Shown here in pieces: positions 8,852 to 17,019 of a DNA stretch of 34,439 bases. Every line of letters begins with the position of its first letter. Position 1 is the first letter of the stretch. The notes beneath the pieces are model-generated. The model searched no databases, was not told the DNA's origin, and saw only the letters and a program-made list of their open reading frames with translations. This stretch comes from Aggregatibacter actinomycetemcomitans (lineage in GTDB: Bacteria > Pseudomonadota > Gammaproteobacteria > Enterobacterales > Pasteurellaceae), in contig JACAWG010000059.1 of the NCBI GenBank assembly GCA_017160915.1, forward strand, positions 33,936 to 68,374, given 5' to 3'. The translations under genes and the position numbers were made by a program.

Positions 8852-9265
8852 TTATAGACCGCCTTCAAAAGGATTCCAACTACGAGAACCTTTTACTTTG
8901 TGTAAGTAGTACGCTTTATTGGCAATCAGTGAATACAATACGGCAAAACCTAACTGAAATCCTTTGTCAATGTTTCGAATTTGTTCTTCGGATAATTGCA
9001 TCGCATCTTCAACAAAATACGAGATTACGCCGCTAACAATGATTATGCCGATTAACGTTAAGTTTTTACGCCATAACCCTAGTACGAAAAAATAAATCGC
9101 ACCAAAAAAGAAAGCGATGAAATTCTGATTAAGACTCACTTTGTCTTTAAATGATAATGCCTTATAGCCTGCTTTGTATTCGGGACTGCTAGAGTTAGTA
9201 CCGTATTTGTTGTAAAAATCAAAGCGTTTTTGCCATTTAGGACTTAGTTCTTTTTCTGTTGTCAT
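8852..9265 (-). CDS. DUF2628 family membrane protein
   Basis: This is a 137-residue protein of unknown function. A hydrophilic N-terminus (1-45) leads into FIAFFFGAIYFFVLGLWRKN, the hydrophobic signature I associate with DUF2628. A second membrane segment (LIGIIIVSGVISYFV) follows, then an acidic stretch and a possible third segment before the basic tail. It is therefore a small inner-membrane protein with two or three helices. The gene stands alone with its own terminator, between oadGAB and a lipoprotein remnant on the other strand. The start at 9265 has only a weak Shine-Dalgarno (AGAGATAA). No function can be given. Confidence 0.75.
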   Translation of the reverse strand: MTTEKELSPKWQKRFDFYNKYGTNSSSPEYKAGYKALSFKDKVSLNQNFIAFFFGAIYFFVLGLWRKNLTLIGIIIVSGVISYFVEDAMQLSEEQIRNIDKGFQLGFAVLYSLIANKAYYLHKVKGSRSWNPFEGGL

Positions 9266-9413
9266 GTGGTTTATCTCTGGTTGTGTAAATAAGGAGCGTG
9301 ATTGTATTATTTTTTTGTTTGATTTTGAAGGGGAATTTTATTGGCATATGTTGGGGAACGGAATCGGTGTAGGGAGAAAGTGCGGTGGTTTTTTACGATG
9401 AATTTTAAACGAT

Positions 9414-9488
9414 AGCGCAAGCGTTCACACTTGTGCTGAAAATATATATTTGTGGTAATAAAAAGGCACAAGTGAAAGATGTTTGCGC
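9414..9488. repeat. Two copies of a terminator-like hairpin repeat
   Basis: AGCGCAAGCG-TTCA-CACTTGTGCT (9414-9437) and, on the minus strand, GCGCAAACATCTTTCACTTG continuing TGCC (9488-9465) both resemble the hairpin after the DUF2628 gene. The second is followed on the minus strand by TTTTTATT. They share the core GCGCAAGCG...CTTGTGC. They look like duplicated and partly decayed terminators. Confidence 0.5.
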
Positions 9489-9531
9489 AGGTAGGGGAGG
9501 CGAATGTTATTGAATTTATTTATTGATAAAT

Positions 9532-9574
9532 TGTGATTCTTATCACAGAGATTTTATATATTTCTAGATACAAT
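9532..9574 (+). promoter_or_regulatory. CRP site and -10 of a class II promoter
   Basis: TGTGATTCTTATCACA (9532-9547) matches the CRP consensus TGTGA-N6-TCACA exactly. A -10 element TACAAT (9569-9574) predicts a start near 9581, placing the CRP site at about -41.5, the class II position. The A/T in the sixth position argues for ordinary CRP control and not the Sxy-dependent competence type. It reads toward the lipoprotein remnant at 9609. Confidence 0.75.
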
Positions 9575-9608
9575 CTAGCCTTCATTTTTTATATAAGGAA
9601 CCAGTACT

Positions 9609-10048
9609 ATGAAAAAATTATTAATTCTTCTGCTTACAACATTTTTATTAGTCGGCTGTGCCGGCGGTCCAAAAGCGAATAAGGAAGCTGATTTACAGGC
9701 AAAACAATTTATACAGCCAACAGACGGCACGTCTAATGTCTATATATTTACCGTAATGAAATTTTTGGCGGTGGTATAAATATGGACGTTTATATTGATG
9801 ATCAGCGTGTTGCGACGACAGGTCCAAAAACGTTTATTATGAAAAACCTACCGGCAGGAGAGCATAAAATAGAAGGAAAAGGATTTGAGGGAACCAGTAT
9901 TATAAAATTAAATATGCTCCCAAATACCATACATTATGTGTGGCAAGAAGTGAAAATGGGCTTTCTTGGCGCTAGAAATAGATTACAAGAAGTCAATGAA
10001 CAAAAAGGTAAAAAAGGGGTAATGGAAAGTAAGTTATTAGACTACTAA
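9609..10048 (+). pseudogene. Frameshifted DUF2846 lipoprotein
   Basis: The 5' frame (9609-9779, 56 codons) begins MKKLLILLLTTFLLVGCAGG, a lipoprotein signal with lipobox LVGC and lipidated Cys. It reads through SNVYIF, then runs into off-frame residues and TAA. From 9752 the frame shifted by two bases reads RNEIFGGGIN and continues to MDVYIDDQRV...YVWQEVKMG...LLDY, ending at 10048. Joined as VYIF-RNEIFGG, the two parts give one DUF2846-type envelope lipoprotein of about 146 residues. The break is between 9750 and 9752 (two extra bases or one missing). No homopolymer suggests slippage. The Shine-Dalgarno AAGGA, the CRP promoter and the terminator are all intact. A sequencing error or a recent mutation are both possible. 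Confidence 0.75.
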
Positions 10049-10070
10049 TTTCTTATCTAACTTATCTAAG

Positions 10071-10107
10071 AAAAAAGCATTTCTTTAATCAGGGATGCTT
10101 TTTTTTG
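10071..10107 (+). terminator. Terminator after the DUF2846 gene
   Basis: AAAAAAGCAT...ATGCTTTTTTTT forms an AT-rich stem with a T-tract about 22 bases after the stop of the lipoprotein remnant. Confidence 0.7.
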
Positions 10108-10121
10108 TTACTAATACACTG

Positions 10122-10191
10122 ATGGCGCGCGTCTCCTGACGCTCCTATAATTCGGTGAGGAGAAGCACGCGTCGGGAGACGCGCGCTATCG
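10122..10191. repeat. GC-rich palindromic repeat, full copy
   Basis: This is the same repeat as at 8714-8786, with four bases deleted in the inner left arm. It has arms GATGGCGCGCGTCTCCTGAC and GTCGGGAGACGCGCGCTATC around CTATAATTCGGTGAGGAG. It lies between the convergent ends of the lipoprotein remnant (+) and hybG (-). Confidence 0.85.
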
Positions 10192-10226
10192 AAAACACCC
10201 CAAAAACCAACCGCACTTTTCCCAAA

Positions 10227-10502
10227 TCACCCCTGATTCAACCCCAAAAAATCGCCCACTTCATGTTCCAATTGGCTCATGGCGATCAAGGCTTCTTGGG
10301 TTTGTTTGGCTTCTTCTTCGTCGATGATGCTCATGGCGAAGCCAACGTGGACAAGAACCCATTTCCCGAGGAGCAGTTTTGGGTCGTCGTTGCAGATTAA
10401 GGAAATGTTGACATCGCGTTGAACGCCACACACGTCCACGGTGGCGAGTTGTAGAGCGCTGTCGCCGATTTTTACGATTTGTCCCGGCACACCTAAACAC
10501 AT
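10227..10502 (-). CDS. hybG: Hydrogenase maturation chaperone, HypC/HybG family
   Basis: HypC/HybG proteins shuttle the Fe(CN)2CO precursor with HypD and hold the immature large subunit while nickel is inserted. The 91-residue protein begins MCLGVPGQI; Cys2 is the residue that binds HypD iron and the precursor. The motif [12 protein letters not shown] is also typical. It ends the hyb operon, 29 bases after hybE, and should serve HybC. HypC and HybG are hard to tell apart by sequence; position favours HybG. No other hyp genes are in the window. Confidence 0.93.
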   Translation of the reverse strand: MCLGVPGQIVKIGDSALQLATVDVCGVQRDVNISLICNDDPKLLLGKWVLVHVGFAMSIIDEEEAKQTQEALIAMSQLEHEVGDFLGLNQG

Positions 10503-10531
10503 AATTCATTCACTCCATTTGAAAATTGCGT

Positions 10532-11041
10532 TTATTTTATCATGGCGTTAAACAGGTTTCGGCGATCCGGATCAAATTTTGGCTGTTTTGTTGGCATTGA
10601 TAAAATCATGCGCAGGCAATCCTGCGTAAGCTGCACCGCTTGGGCTTGGGTTAAATTCGGGTCGAGCGGAGAGTGCAGGGAGCAGCTTAAATACTGCGGC
10701 ACGTTTTCAATGCCGCTGACGGTGAACGTGAGGGCTTTATAAGGCAGTTGCACGGTGATTTTGTCGCCTAACTCGCGCGGTTCCCAGATTTGTTGCGGAC
10801 CGGGTAGAATGACTACGCTAATCATCCACGGTGTTAATACCGTGCCGACCCATTGTCCTTCAAATAACATAAATTTCGGGCAGAAGCATTCAATGCCGCG
10901 ATGAAAGAAAGGCAAGTCCTGCATTTCGGGCTGAATGTTTTGCATGTCGGCAAGGAAAATGTCTGTCGGGTTTTCTTCAAAGCCGGCAATCGGGGTAAAA
11001 AGTGCGGTGGTTTTTTGCGGTGTTTTTTCGTGTCGGTACAT
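10532..11041 (-). CDS. hybE: Hydrogenase-2 assembly chaperone HybE
   Basis: HybE-type proteins assist maturation of the Tat-exported hydrogenase-2 subunits and are thought to hold back export until folding is complete. The 169-residue protein carries the family segments GTVLTPWMISVVILPG and a C-terminal RRNLF. I accept the ATG at 11041. The Shine-Dalgarno is weak. It is separated from hybD by 109 bases that contain a perfect 26-bp inverted repeat, and an uptake signal at 11000 falls in the non-conserved N-terminus. Confidence 0.88.
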   Translation of the reverse strand: MYRHEKTPQKTTALFTPIAGFEENPTDIFLADMQNIQPEMQDLPFFHRGIECFCPKFMLFEGQWVGTVLTPWMISVVILPGPQQIWEPRELGDKITVQLPYKALTFTVSGIENVPQYLSCSLHSPLDPNLTQAQAVQLTQDCLRMILSMPTKQPKFDPDRRNLFNAMIK

Positions 11042-11072
11042 GGTGAATAATTTCTTAATATCGGTGCGTACT

Positions 11073-11142
11073 GTAGGGGCGGGTCCTGTGCCCGCCCGTG
11101 TTTATTTCGGAATTTTCGGGCGGGCACAGGACCCGCCCCTAC
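11073..11142. repeat. Perfect 26-bp inverted repeat inside the hyb operon
   Basis: Left arm 11073-11098 begins GTAGGGGCGGGTCCTGTGCC; right arm 11117-11142 is its exact reverse complement, with an 18-base spacer. In the transcript it would form a very stable hairpin between hybD and hybE. It lacks a following T-run, so it is more likely a REP-like element that affects mRNA ends than a terminator. Confidence 0.85.
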
Positions 11143-11150
11143 GGTTATGG

Positions 11151-11612
11151 TTACAAACCATATTCAGCAATCACTTGATTTAACGTTTCAAAAACCTTCG
11201 GCAATGCCTTTTGGATGGTTTCCGTTAATCCGATTCCTGCCTCCAAGGATGCCGGTTGGATACCGATGAGGCAGAGGTGTTGCGGGAATTCGTCCGTCAG
11301 TTTGAGGGCGGAAAGTACGTCGCAAATGCCGAGTTGGTGCGGTGAGATTTTGCGGGAGAAAAAGGTCGGGACTTGTTCGTCATGTAACACCACAATCTCG
11401 CCCGGCTGTTTGTTGGCGAGCACGGCATCGATGATGATCAAATATTCGCGTTTCGCCATGGCATCCAGCAACTCCATACCGCAAGTGCCGCCGTCGATGA
11501 GGTCAAAGTGCGGTTGAATTTCAGGGCGTTTTTCAAGTGCCTGCACAACGCGCACGCCGACGCCTTCATCGCTTAACAAAATATTGCCGACGCCCAGAAT
11601 CAAAGGCTTCAT
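11151..11612 (-). CDS. hybD: Hydrogenase-2 maturation endopeptidase
   Basis: HybD removes a short C-terminal peptide from HybC once nickel is in place. The 153-residue protein begins MKPLILGVGNILLSDEGVG. The nickel-sensing ligands are visible: Glu16, Asp62 (IIIDAV) and His92 (SPHQLG). I use the ATG at 11612 because it overlaps the hybC stop by one base (TAATG) and matches family N-termini; an upstream in-frame ATG lies inside hybC. An uptake signal at 11506 lies in a variable helix. Confidence 0.95.
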   Translation of the reverse strand: MKPLILGVGNILLSDEGVGVRVVQALEKRPEIQPHFDLIDGGTCGMELLDAMAKREYLIIIDAVLANKQPGEIVVLHDEQVPTFFSRKISPHQLGICDVLSALKLTDEFPQHLCLIGIQPASLEAGIGLTETIQKALPKVFETLNQVIAEYGL

Positions 11613-13321
11613 TACAACACCTTCACTTCGGTCACTTCGCCGTTTTCCGTATTGACGACGTGTACCGCGCAGGACATACAAGGGTCGAAGGAGTGAATAG
11701 TTCTGACTACCTCTAACGGCTTGGTCGGATCCGCCACAGGGGTTCCGATAATGGAAAGCTCGTAAGGCCCCATTTGGTCGCTTTCGTTACGCGGACCGGA
11801 ATTCCAGGTAGACGGCACAACGGCTTGGTAGTTTTCAATGCGTCCGTCTTTGATGACGACCCAGTGGGAAAGCATACCGCGCGGCACTTCACCGAAGCCG
11901 ACGCCTTTAAATTCGCCGTTTGCCGGAATCTCCGTTTTGATGTAAGCGGTGGTGTCGCCTTTGCCGATGTTGTCAATGAGCAACTGCCATTGGGTGCTTA
12001 AAATGTCATTAATGGCGCAGCAATGCACGGTGCGACCGATAATGCGTCCAAGGGTGGAATGCAATTGGTCGGTGGTGAGGCTGTTGCCGGTTAATTTTTC
12101 ATAAATGTCTTTTAATTCGTTGAAATGGCTGACCGTCGGTTTGTCATCGGCTGCCAAGCCGCACATTAAATAGGCGAGCGGTCCCACTTCTACCACTTTG
12201 CCGTAGAAGGTCGGCGCTTTCACCCAGGAATATTTGCCGTCATCCTGCCAGCCGGTGTATTTCGGACGGGTTAAACCAGCCCAAGGTTCCAGCGGTTCAT
12301 CGTCTTCATACCAGGCGTGTTTACCGCTTTCTTTTATGCCTTTGACGACGAATTCGTCTTTCTGTTGGTCAATGGTGCGGAAGGTGGATAAATCGCCGTT
12401 TTCGATATAACCGCCTTTCAGCATGAATTGACTATTGTCCGCGTCAATGGGGTATTCCGGCACGGATAAATAATTGCCGGAAGTTTTGCCGAGGCTGAGC
12501 CATTCCGGATAATAGGCGGCAAACACGGCGGCATCCACTTTATACACTTGGTTGATAAAGTCGGTGAGGCGGTCGATACAGGCTTTCACGAACATCAGGC
12601 GTTCGAGATTCAACACCGCTTGGGAATCCAGATTAATCGGGTTCGCTACGCCGCCGATGGCTAGGTTTTGAATATGCGGTGTTTTACTGCCGAGTAACGC
12701 CACCACACGGTTGGCATCACGTTGGCATTCGAGCGCCTGCAAATAGTGCGCCACGGCAATGAGGTTCACTTCCGGCGGCAGTTTCATTGCCGGGTGTCCG
12801 AAATAACCGTTAGCGAAAATGCCGAGCTGTCCGCTATCCACCAACGCCTGAATTTTTTTCTGTACGTTACGGAATTCATTGGCGCTGTTGAGCGACCAGG
12901 TGGATACGCCTTTCAGCATATCGGCGGCTTTTTCCGGATCCGCCTGCAGGGCAGAGGTGATGTCCACCCAATCCATGGCGGAAAGTTGATAGAAATGCAC
13001 GATATGGTCGTGAATGCTGTGCGCCGCAAGAATCATGTTGCGGATATATTGTGCGTTTACCGGCACTTTGGCGCCGATGGCATCTTCCACTGCACGGACG
13101 CTGATAATGGCGTGTACGGTAGTACATACGCCGCAAATGCGTTGCATAATCATCCAGGCATCACGCGGATCAGCGCCTTTTACAATATTTTCCATACCGC
13201 GCCACATGGTGCCGGAGGACCAGGCATTGGTGACTTTGCCGTCTTCAATTTCACAATCAATACGTAAATGACCTTCAATACGGGTAATCGGGTCAATTGA
13301 GATACGTTTTTTTTCTGACAT
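11612..13321 (-). CDS. hybC: Hydrogenase-2 large (NiFe) subunit
   Basis: HybC carries the Ni-Fe(CN)2CO centre and oxidises H2 at the periplasmic face of the inner membrane. Its 569 residues match E. coli HybC. The four nickel ligands are in place: Cys63 and Cys66 (RICGVCT) and Cys548 and Cys551 (DPCMSCAVH). HybD should cut after His554, releasing a 15-residue tail. It has no signal peptide of its own and is exported with HybO. It overlaps hybB and hybD by one base each, so translation is tightly coupled. Confidence 0.98.
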   Translation of the reverse strand: MSEKKRISIDPITRIEGHLRIDCEIEDGKVTNAWSSGTMWRGMENIVKGADPRDAWMIMQRICGVCTTVHAIISVRAVEDAIGAKVPVNAQYIRNMILAAHSIHDHIVHFYQLSAMDWVDITSALQADPEKAADMLKGVSTWSLNSANEFRNVQKKIQALVDSGQLGIFANGYFGHPAMKLPPEVNLIAVAHYLQALECQRDANRVVALLGSKTPHIQNLAIGGVANPINLDSQAVLNLERLMFVKACIDRLTDFINQVYKVDAAVFAAYYPEWLSLGKTSGNYLSVPEYPIDADNSQFMLKGGYIENGDLSTFRTIDQQKDEFVVKGIKESGKHAWYEDDEPLEPWAGLTRPKYTGWQDDGKYSWVKAPTFYGKVVEVGPLAYLMCGLAADDKPTVSHFNELKDIYEKLTGNSLTTDQLHSTLGRIIGRTVHCCAINDILSTQWQLLIDNIGKGDTTAYIKTEIPANGEFKGVGFGEVPRGMLSHWVVIKDGRIENYQAVVPSTWNSGPRNESDQMGPYELSIIGTPVADPTKPLEVVRTIHSFDPCMSCAVHVVNTENGEVTEVKVL

Positions 13322-14547
13322 TATTCTGCTCCGCTAAGTTTTTTACTGAATGCCGCTTTTTCGGCAATGATTTTTTCTGATTCTTCTGTGTGTTTTTCTT
13401 TAAAGACCGGCAAGACCGGGAACAGACGAATAATCAAAATGTAGGCACAAACCTCAATGGAAACGAAGCCGATTGAGATAAGCAATTCTTCCGACGAAGG
13501 GAAATATTTATAACCGTTGCCCGGGTCGTACATGATGAGGGAGTAGTTCATCCGCCATAATGCGGCGCCGAGTAACATACTTAAGGCGGAAATAAACAAC
13601 CAACGGGAATCGGATTTTTTCTCCCCGAGGAAAAGGGTGAGCAACGGCAACACCATCAACCAGATTTCCATCCAGAACATCCAGGCTTCAAATTTGGTTA
13701 ATTTGTCGAAACCGAACACCAATTTGAGTTTGTCGTGATAAATCAATTCCCCGAAACGCACCACAAGGAAACAGAAAATCAAACCGGCGGTGACACGCGC
13801 CAATTGGGTGAACAAATGACGTTCGTCGGGGGTTTTACCGGCAAGACCGGCTTTCACCAAGGAGCCTTCAAAAATCACAATGGAGAAGCCCATAATAAAC
13901 GCGGTGAGCAAAGAGAGGATCGGCAACACTTCATAACTTTGCCAAACATCATGCACTTTATGCCCCGCCACAATCATCAGGGAGCCCATGGAAGATTGGT
14001 GCATCATTGGTAGCAATGCGCCTAACGCAATAATAAAAAACATGATTTTATTGAGCTTGTTAAACCATTTTTTCAACCCGAGGAAGCCGAGCCACACCGG
14101 CGCAAATTCCAGCGTAACCACGATGATATACACGGTCATACAGAATGCCGTTTCAAACAGCACGGAATTGGTGTTGAATTGCCCCGGCACGTAGAAATAC
14201 GGCAAATGCCAGTAACGCCCCATATCAATGGTGATGGATAGCCCGCCGAGGGAATAACCGAACAAACTGGCGAGCAACGCGGGGCGCACGAGGGCGTGAT
14301 ATTTTCCTTTGTTGAAAATATACACTGTCCACGCCAACGCCCAGCCGCCGCAGGCAAAGCCCGTACCTACCAACAAATCGAAAGCGATCCATAAACCCCA
14401 AGGATAGCCGCCGTTCAGTGCGGTGACGGAGCCGATACCGAATACCAGCCGTTTGACGATGAGTAACAGACATAACACGGCTAAAGGTGCGAAGAACAAA
14501 ATAGCGGCGGAAATCAGACGACCGCCCACCGGACGTGGATTACTCAT
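13321..14547 (-). CDS. hybB: Hydrogenase-2 membrane subunit, NrfD/HybB family
   Basis: HybB is the integral membrane partner that passes electrons from HybA to the quinone pool. The 408-residue protein has many hydrophobic helices, as in the NrfD/PsrC family. I choose the ATG at 14547 ([11 protein letters not shown]), which overlaps the hybA stop (ATGAGTAA) by eight bases. In-frame upstream ATGs at 14556 and 14613 lie inside hybA; the basic lysine-rich extension they would add is probably not translated. It overlaps hybC by one base. Confidence 0.94.
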   Translation of the reverse strand: MSNPRPVGGRLISAAILFFAPLAVLCLLLIVKRLVFGIGSVTALNGGYPWGLWIAFDLLVGTGFACGGWALAWTVYIFNKGKYHALVRPALLASLFGYSLGGLSITIDMGRYWHLPYFYVPGQFNTNSVLFETAFCMTVYIIVVTLEFAPVWLGFLGLKKWFNKLNKIMFFIIALGALLPMMHQSSMGSLMIVAGHKVHDVWQSYEVLPILSLLTAFIMGFSIVIFEGSLVKAGLAGKTPDERHLFTQLARVTAGLIFCFLVVRFGELIYHDKLKLVFGFDKLTKFEAWMFWMEIWLMVLPLLTLFLGEKKSDSRWLFISALSMLLGAALWRMNYSLIMYDPGNGYKYFPSSEELLISIGFVSIEVCAYILIIRLFPVLPVFKEKHTEESEKIIAEKAAFSKKLSGAE

Positions 14548-15580
14548 GATGCTCATCCTCCGCTTCTTCAATTTCTTTACGCGCTTGACGCATGGCTTCT
14601 TTTTGGGCGGCAATGCGCTCGGCGATTTTGTCGCCGTGCATATTTTTGTAGGTCATGATGGTTAAGCCTGCCAATGCCACTAACGGCAATGCCAAACCGC
14701 GATAAAGGAAATGCTGCAAATGCGCCGCACGGGAGCCGGTGGCGATTTCATCTAACGGCGGTAAACCGAGATTTTCAAAAGGCACGCCGCTTAATGCCAA
14801 CACCTGCGTGCCGCCGCCTTCTTTTTCACCATAAATGTGATATTGATACGCCGGCACGGTGGCGCGGTATTTGTCGCTGCTGTTAACCTGTTGACGGGGA
14901 TAGTCATATTCCGTGCCGCGAATTAAACGTAAGCGACGCTTGGCTTCCACCAATAATTCTTCGCGCGTACCGAAAATAATGGCGCCCGTCGGGCAAACAT
15001 GACAACAACCGGGCAATTCGCCTTTGTCTAAGCGTTCCACGCCTTTTTGGTTGCAGAGTTCACATTTGCTGATTTCGCCGAACGGATTGTCGTAATCGTA
15101 TTTCGGCACATCAAACGGGCAACCCACCATGCAATAACGACAGCCGGTGCAAATGTCGGGGTCGTATTTCACAATGCCGGTTTTCGGATCTTTGGTGAGC
15201 GCCTGAACGGGGCAAACGGCGACACAGTTCGGGTCAACGCAGTGCATACATTGTTTTTTTATGTAGGCATAACCGTTTTCCGTTTGGTCTTTATGTTTGC
15301 CGTCGCCATCACTCCAAACCTGAATAATATTACGTGTGAACGGCGTGAGTTTGTCGTTATTGGACCAGGTTTGATCCCCTTTCGGATTCACCGGCGTGTG
15401 GTTCACATTTTGACATTCGGCGACACAAGCCTGGCAGCCGACGCAAAGGGTAGAGTCGTACAACATGCCAAGTGCGGTCGGAATCGGCGATAAATTTTCG
15501 CTTGCCTGTACTTTCGCCACAGGTAAACCGGAAGCGATTCCGCCAAGCAAACCTGCTTTCAGAAATTTGCGTCTATCCAT
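14540..15580 (-). CDS. hybA: Hydrogenase-2 ferredoxin-like subunit
   Basis: HybA relays electrons from HybO to HybB through four [4Fe-4S] clusters. The protein has 346 residues. A Tat signal ([14 protein letters not shown]) starts it. Cysteine groups [37 protein letters not shown] and CELC...CCHVCP follow. A C-terminal membrane anchor ([19 protein letters not shown]) precedes a charged tail. The gene follows hybO with one base between them. An uptake signal at 15470 lies just after the signal-peptide region. Confidence 0.97.
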   Translation of the reverse strand: MDRRKFLKAGLLGGIASGLPVAKVQASENLSPIPTALGMLYDSTLCVGCQACVAECQNVNHTPVNPKGDQTWSNNDKLTPFTRNIIQVWSDGDGKHKDQTENGYAYIKKQCMHCVDPNCVAVCPVQALTKDPKTGIVKYDPDICTGCRYCMVGCPFDVPKYDYDNPFGEISKCELCNQKGVERLDKGELPGCCHVCPTGAIIFGTREELLVEAKRRLRLIRGTEYDYPRQQVNSSDKYRATVPAYQYHIYGEKEGGGTQVLALSGVPFENLGLPPLDEIATGSRAAHLQHFLYRGLALPLVALAGLTIMTYKNMHGDKIAERIAAQKEAMRQARKEIEEAEDEHHE

Positions 15581-15581
15581 C

Positions 15582-16736
15582 TTATTTACCTGCGTGTTGT
15601 TCTTTTTCTGTGGCTTTGGCTTCGGCGCGGGCTTTGTGTTGAATACTTAATTCACGCAAGGTCACTACGGTAACGCCTGCCAAAATTGCCGCAGCACCGC
15701 CTAATAACCCGATGGCGGTCATGGTCGCGCCTTGTCCTTCCGTGTTGTTCACATCGGGTTTTTCTACGCGCGGTGTCGGATTTTCTACGGAAGCTAATTG
15801 GAAAATGCCTTTGGTAAAGCCAATCCCTTTTTCATTACAGCCATAGCACGGATGCCCGATGCCTACCGGCCAGTTATTGCCGCCGACATCGCAGAATTCT
15901 AAAGTGGAGCAGTTGCCGTAGGTTTCCGGGCCTTTACAACCTAAATGATACAAACACCAGCCGTGGCGATGCCCGTAATCGCCGTATTCTTTGGCGAAAC
16001 GACCGGCATCAAAGTGCGGTCTGCGGTAACAGTTTTCGTGAATTAAGCGATCGTAAGCAAATAACGGACGATTCAGATGATCCATCGCAGGCAGTTTTTT
16101 ATAGGTAATAATGTATGCCACGGTGGCGAGGAAATTGTGCGGATTCGGCGGACAGCCCGGAATATTGATAATCGGCGTGCCTTTCGGCAGCACTTCGGTC
16201 AAACTGCTGGCGCCTGTCGGGTTGCCGCCGCTGGAAGGCACGCCGCCCCACACCGCGCATGAACCGATAGCAATAATGGCAGCGGCATCTTTCGCCGCCT
16301 CGCGAATGTGTTCCACAATCGGCTTGCCCGCCACCATGCAATACACACCGCCGTCTTTCACCGGAATGGAACCGTCCACCACCAAAACATATTTGCCTTT
16401 GTATTTATGCAACGCGTTGTGTTTATTTTCTTCCGCTTGCTCACCAAAGGCGGCGGAAAGCACTTCATGATATTCCAGCGAAATTAAATCCAACACCAGA
16501 TTCTCAACGGTGGGGTGCGTGGCGCGCAAGAGAGATTCGGTACATCCCGTACATTCCTGCGCCCCAATCCATACCACAGGCGGACGGGCAGGGGCGGTTA
16601 ACGCCGCCGTCATCTCTGCGCCTGCTTTAGTACTCAACCCCATTGTCGCCGCAAGTGCGGTACATAATTTCATAAAATCCCGACGGGAAACATCCGCCAA
16701 AGCGGAAAATAAACCATCACTTCGTTGCATATTCAC
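15582..16736 (-). CDS. hybO: Hydrogenase-2 small subunit
   Basis: HybO carries the iron-sulphur relay next to HybC. The 384-residue precursor has a Tat signal with SRRDFMK at 18-24 and a hydrophobic core ALAATMGLS. The proximal cluster region ECTGCTE gives Cys62 and Cys65. Later cysteines ([31 protein letters not shown]) complete the three clusters. A C-terminal membrane helix ([18 protein letters not shown]) anchors it. It is the first gene of hybO-A-B-C-D-E-G, downstream of an FNR site. Uptake signals at 16012 and 16653 lie inside the gene, the latter in the signal peptide. Confidence 0.97.
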   Translation of the reverse strand: MNMQRSDGLFSALADVSRRDFMKLCTALAATMGLSTKAGAEMTAALTAPARPPVVWIGAQECTGCTESLLRATHPTVENLVLDLISLEYHEVLSAAFGEQAEENKHNALHKYKGKYVLVVDGSIPVKDGGVYCMVAGKPIVEHIREAAKDAAAIIAIGSCAVWGGVPSSGGNPTGASSLTEVLPKGTPIINIPGCPPNPHNFLATVAYIITYKKLPAMDHLNRPLFAYDRLIHENCYRRPHFDAGRFAKEYGDYGHRHGWCLYHLGCKGPETYGNCSTLEFCDVGGNNWPVGIGHPCYGCNEKGIGFTKGIFQLASVENPTPRVEKPDVNNTEGQGATMTAIGLLGGAAAILAGVTVVTLRELSIQHKARAEAKATEKEQHAGK

Positions 16737-16773
16737 TCCAAATTCACACGTTTTCTATAGGGTTATTGGAGGT

Positions 16774-16815
16774 ATGATATGCCTGTAACATGAAAAATTT
16801 TTTGATCGTTATCAA
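16774..16815 (-). promoter_or_regulatory. hyb promoter with consensus FNR site at about -41.5
   Basis: TTGAT-CGTT-ATCAA (16802-16815) matches the FNR consensus at every specified base. A -10 element TATCAT on the minus strand (16779-16774) predicts a start near 16767, so the FNR site is centred at about -41.5, the class II activating position. This predicts anaerobic induction of the hydrogenase-2 operon. Confidence 0.85.
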
Positions 16816-16873
16816 AAATGCCCTTACTTTTTGTAAGAAAATGAAGTGTAACTTATTGTTTTTATTGTGTAAT

Positions 16874-16888
16874 TGAGATTAATTCTCA
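16874..16888. promoter_or_regulatory. Fur-like box upstream of hybO
   Basis: TGAGATT-A-ATTCTCA is a 7-1-7 inverted repeat with one mismatch between arms and fits Fur-type boxes. It is about 107-121 bases upstream of the predicted hyb start, too far for simple promoter blocking. It could serve a second upstream promoter or act at a distance. It is nearly identical to the box upstream of nrdA. Confidence 0.5.
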
Positions 16889-16975
16889 TTTGTTAAGGAT
16901 TTGTAACTATAAAGGGGTATGTAAAAAGTAGTTTGGAGTGAAAGGATTTATGGGAACGGTGAGTAAAAAAGAAAG

Positions 16976-17001
16976 GCACGCGTCGGGAGACGCGCGCCAT
17001 C
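16976..17001. repeat. Half copy of the GC-rich palindromic repeat
   Basis: GCACGCGTCGGGAGACGCGC continuing GCCATC corresponds to the right arm of the repeats at 8714-8786 and 10122-10191. No left arm is present. It lies just past the trpCF stop. Confidence 0.75.
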
Positions 17002-17019
17002 AAGATTTGAATATTCGGA

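Larger units (their letters stand above)
9266..9608. other. Intergenic region with uptake signal, two related hairpins and a CRP promoter
   Basis: This 343-bp gap separates the divergently transcribed DUF2628 gene and the lipoprotein remnant. It holds an uptake signal at 9378-9386, hairpins at 9414-9437 and 9465-9488 that resemble the terminator at 8797-8828, and a CRP-type promoter at 9532-9574. I see no open reading frame with a credible start. Confidence 0.7.

Noticed and set aside
12722-13267. 181-codon plus-strand open frame opposite hybC
   Set aside because: It is the antisense shadow of a highly conserved hydrogenase gene with all nickel ligands; it has no recognisable domain or start context.
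14548-14613. Lysine-rich N-terminal extension of HybB
   Set aside because: It lies inside hybA in another frame and would be untypical for the family; the overlapping ATG at 14547 is a better start.
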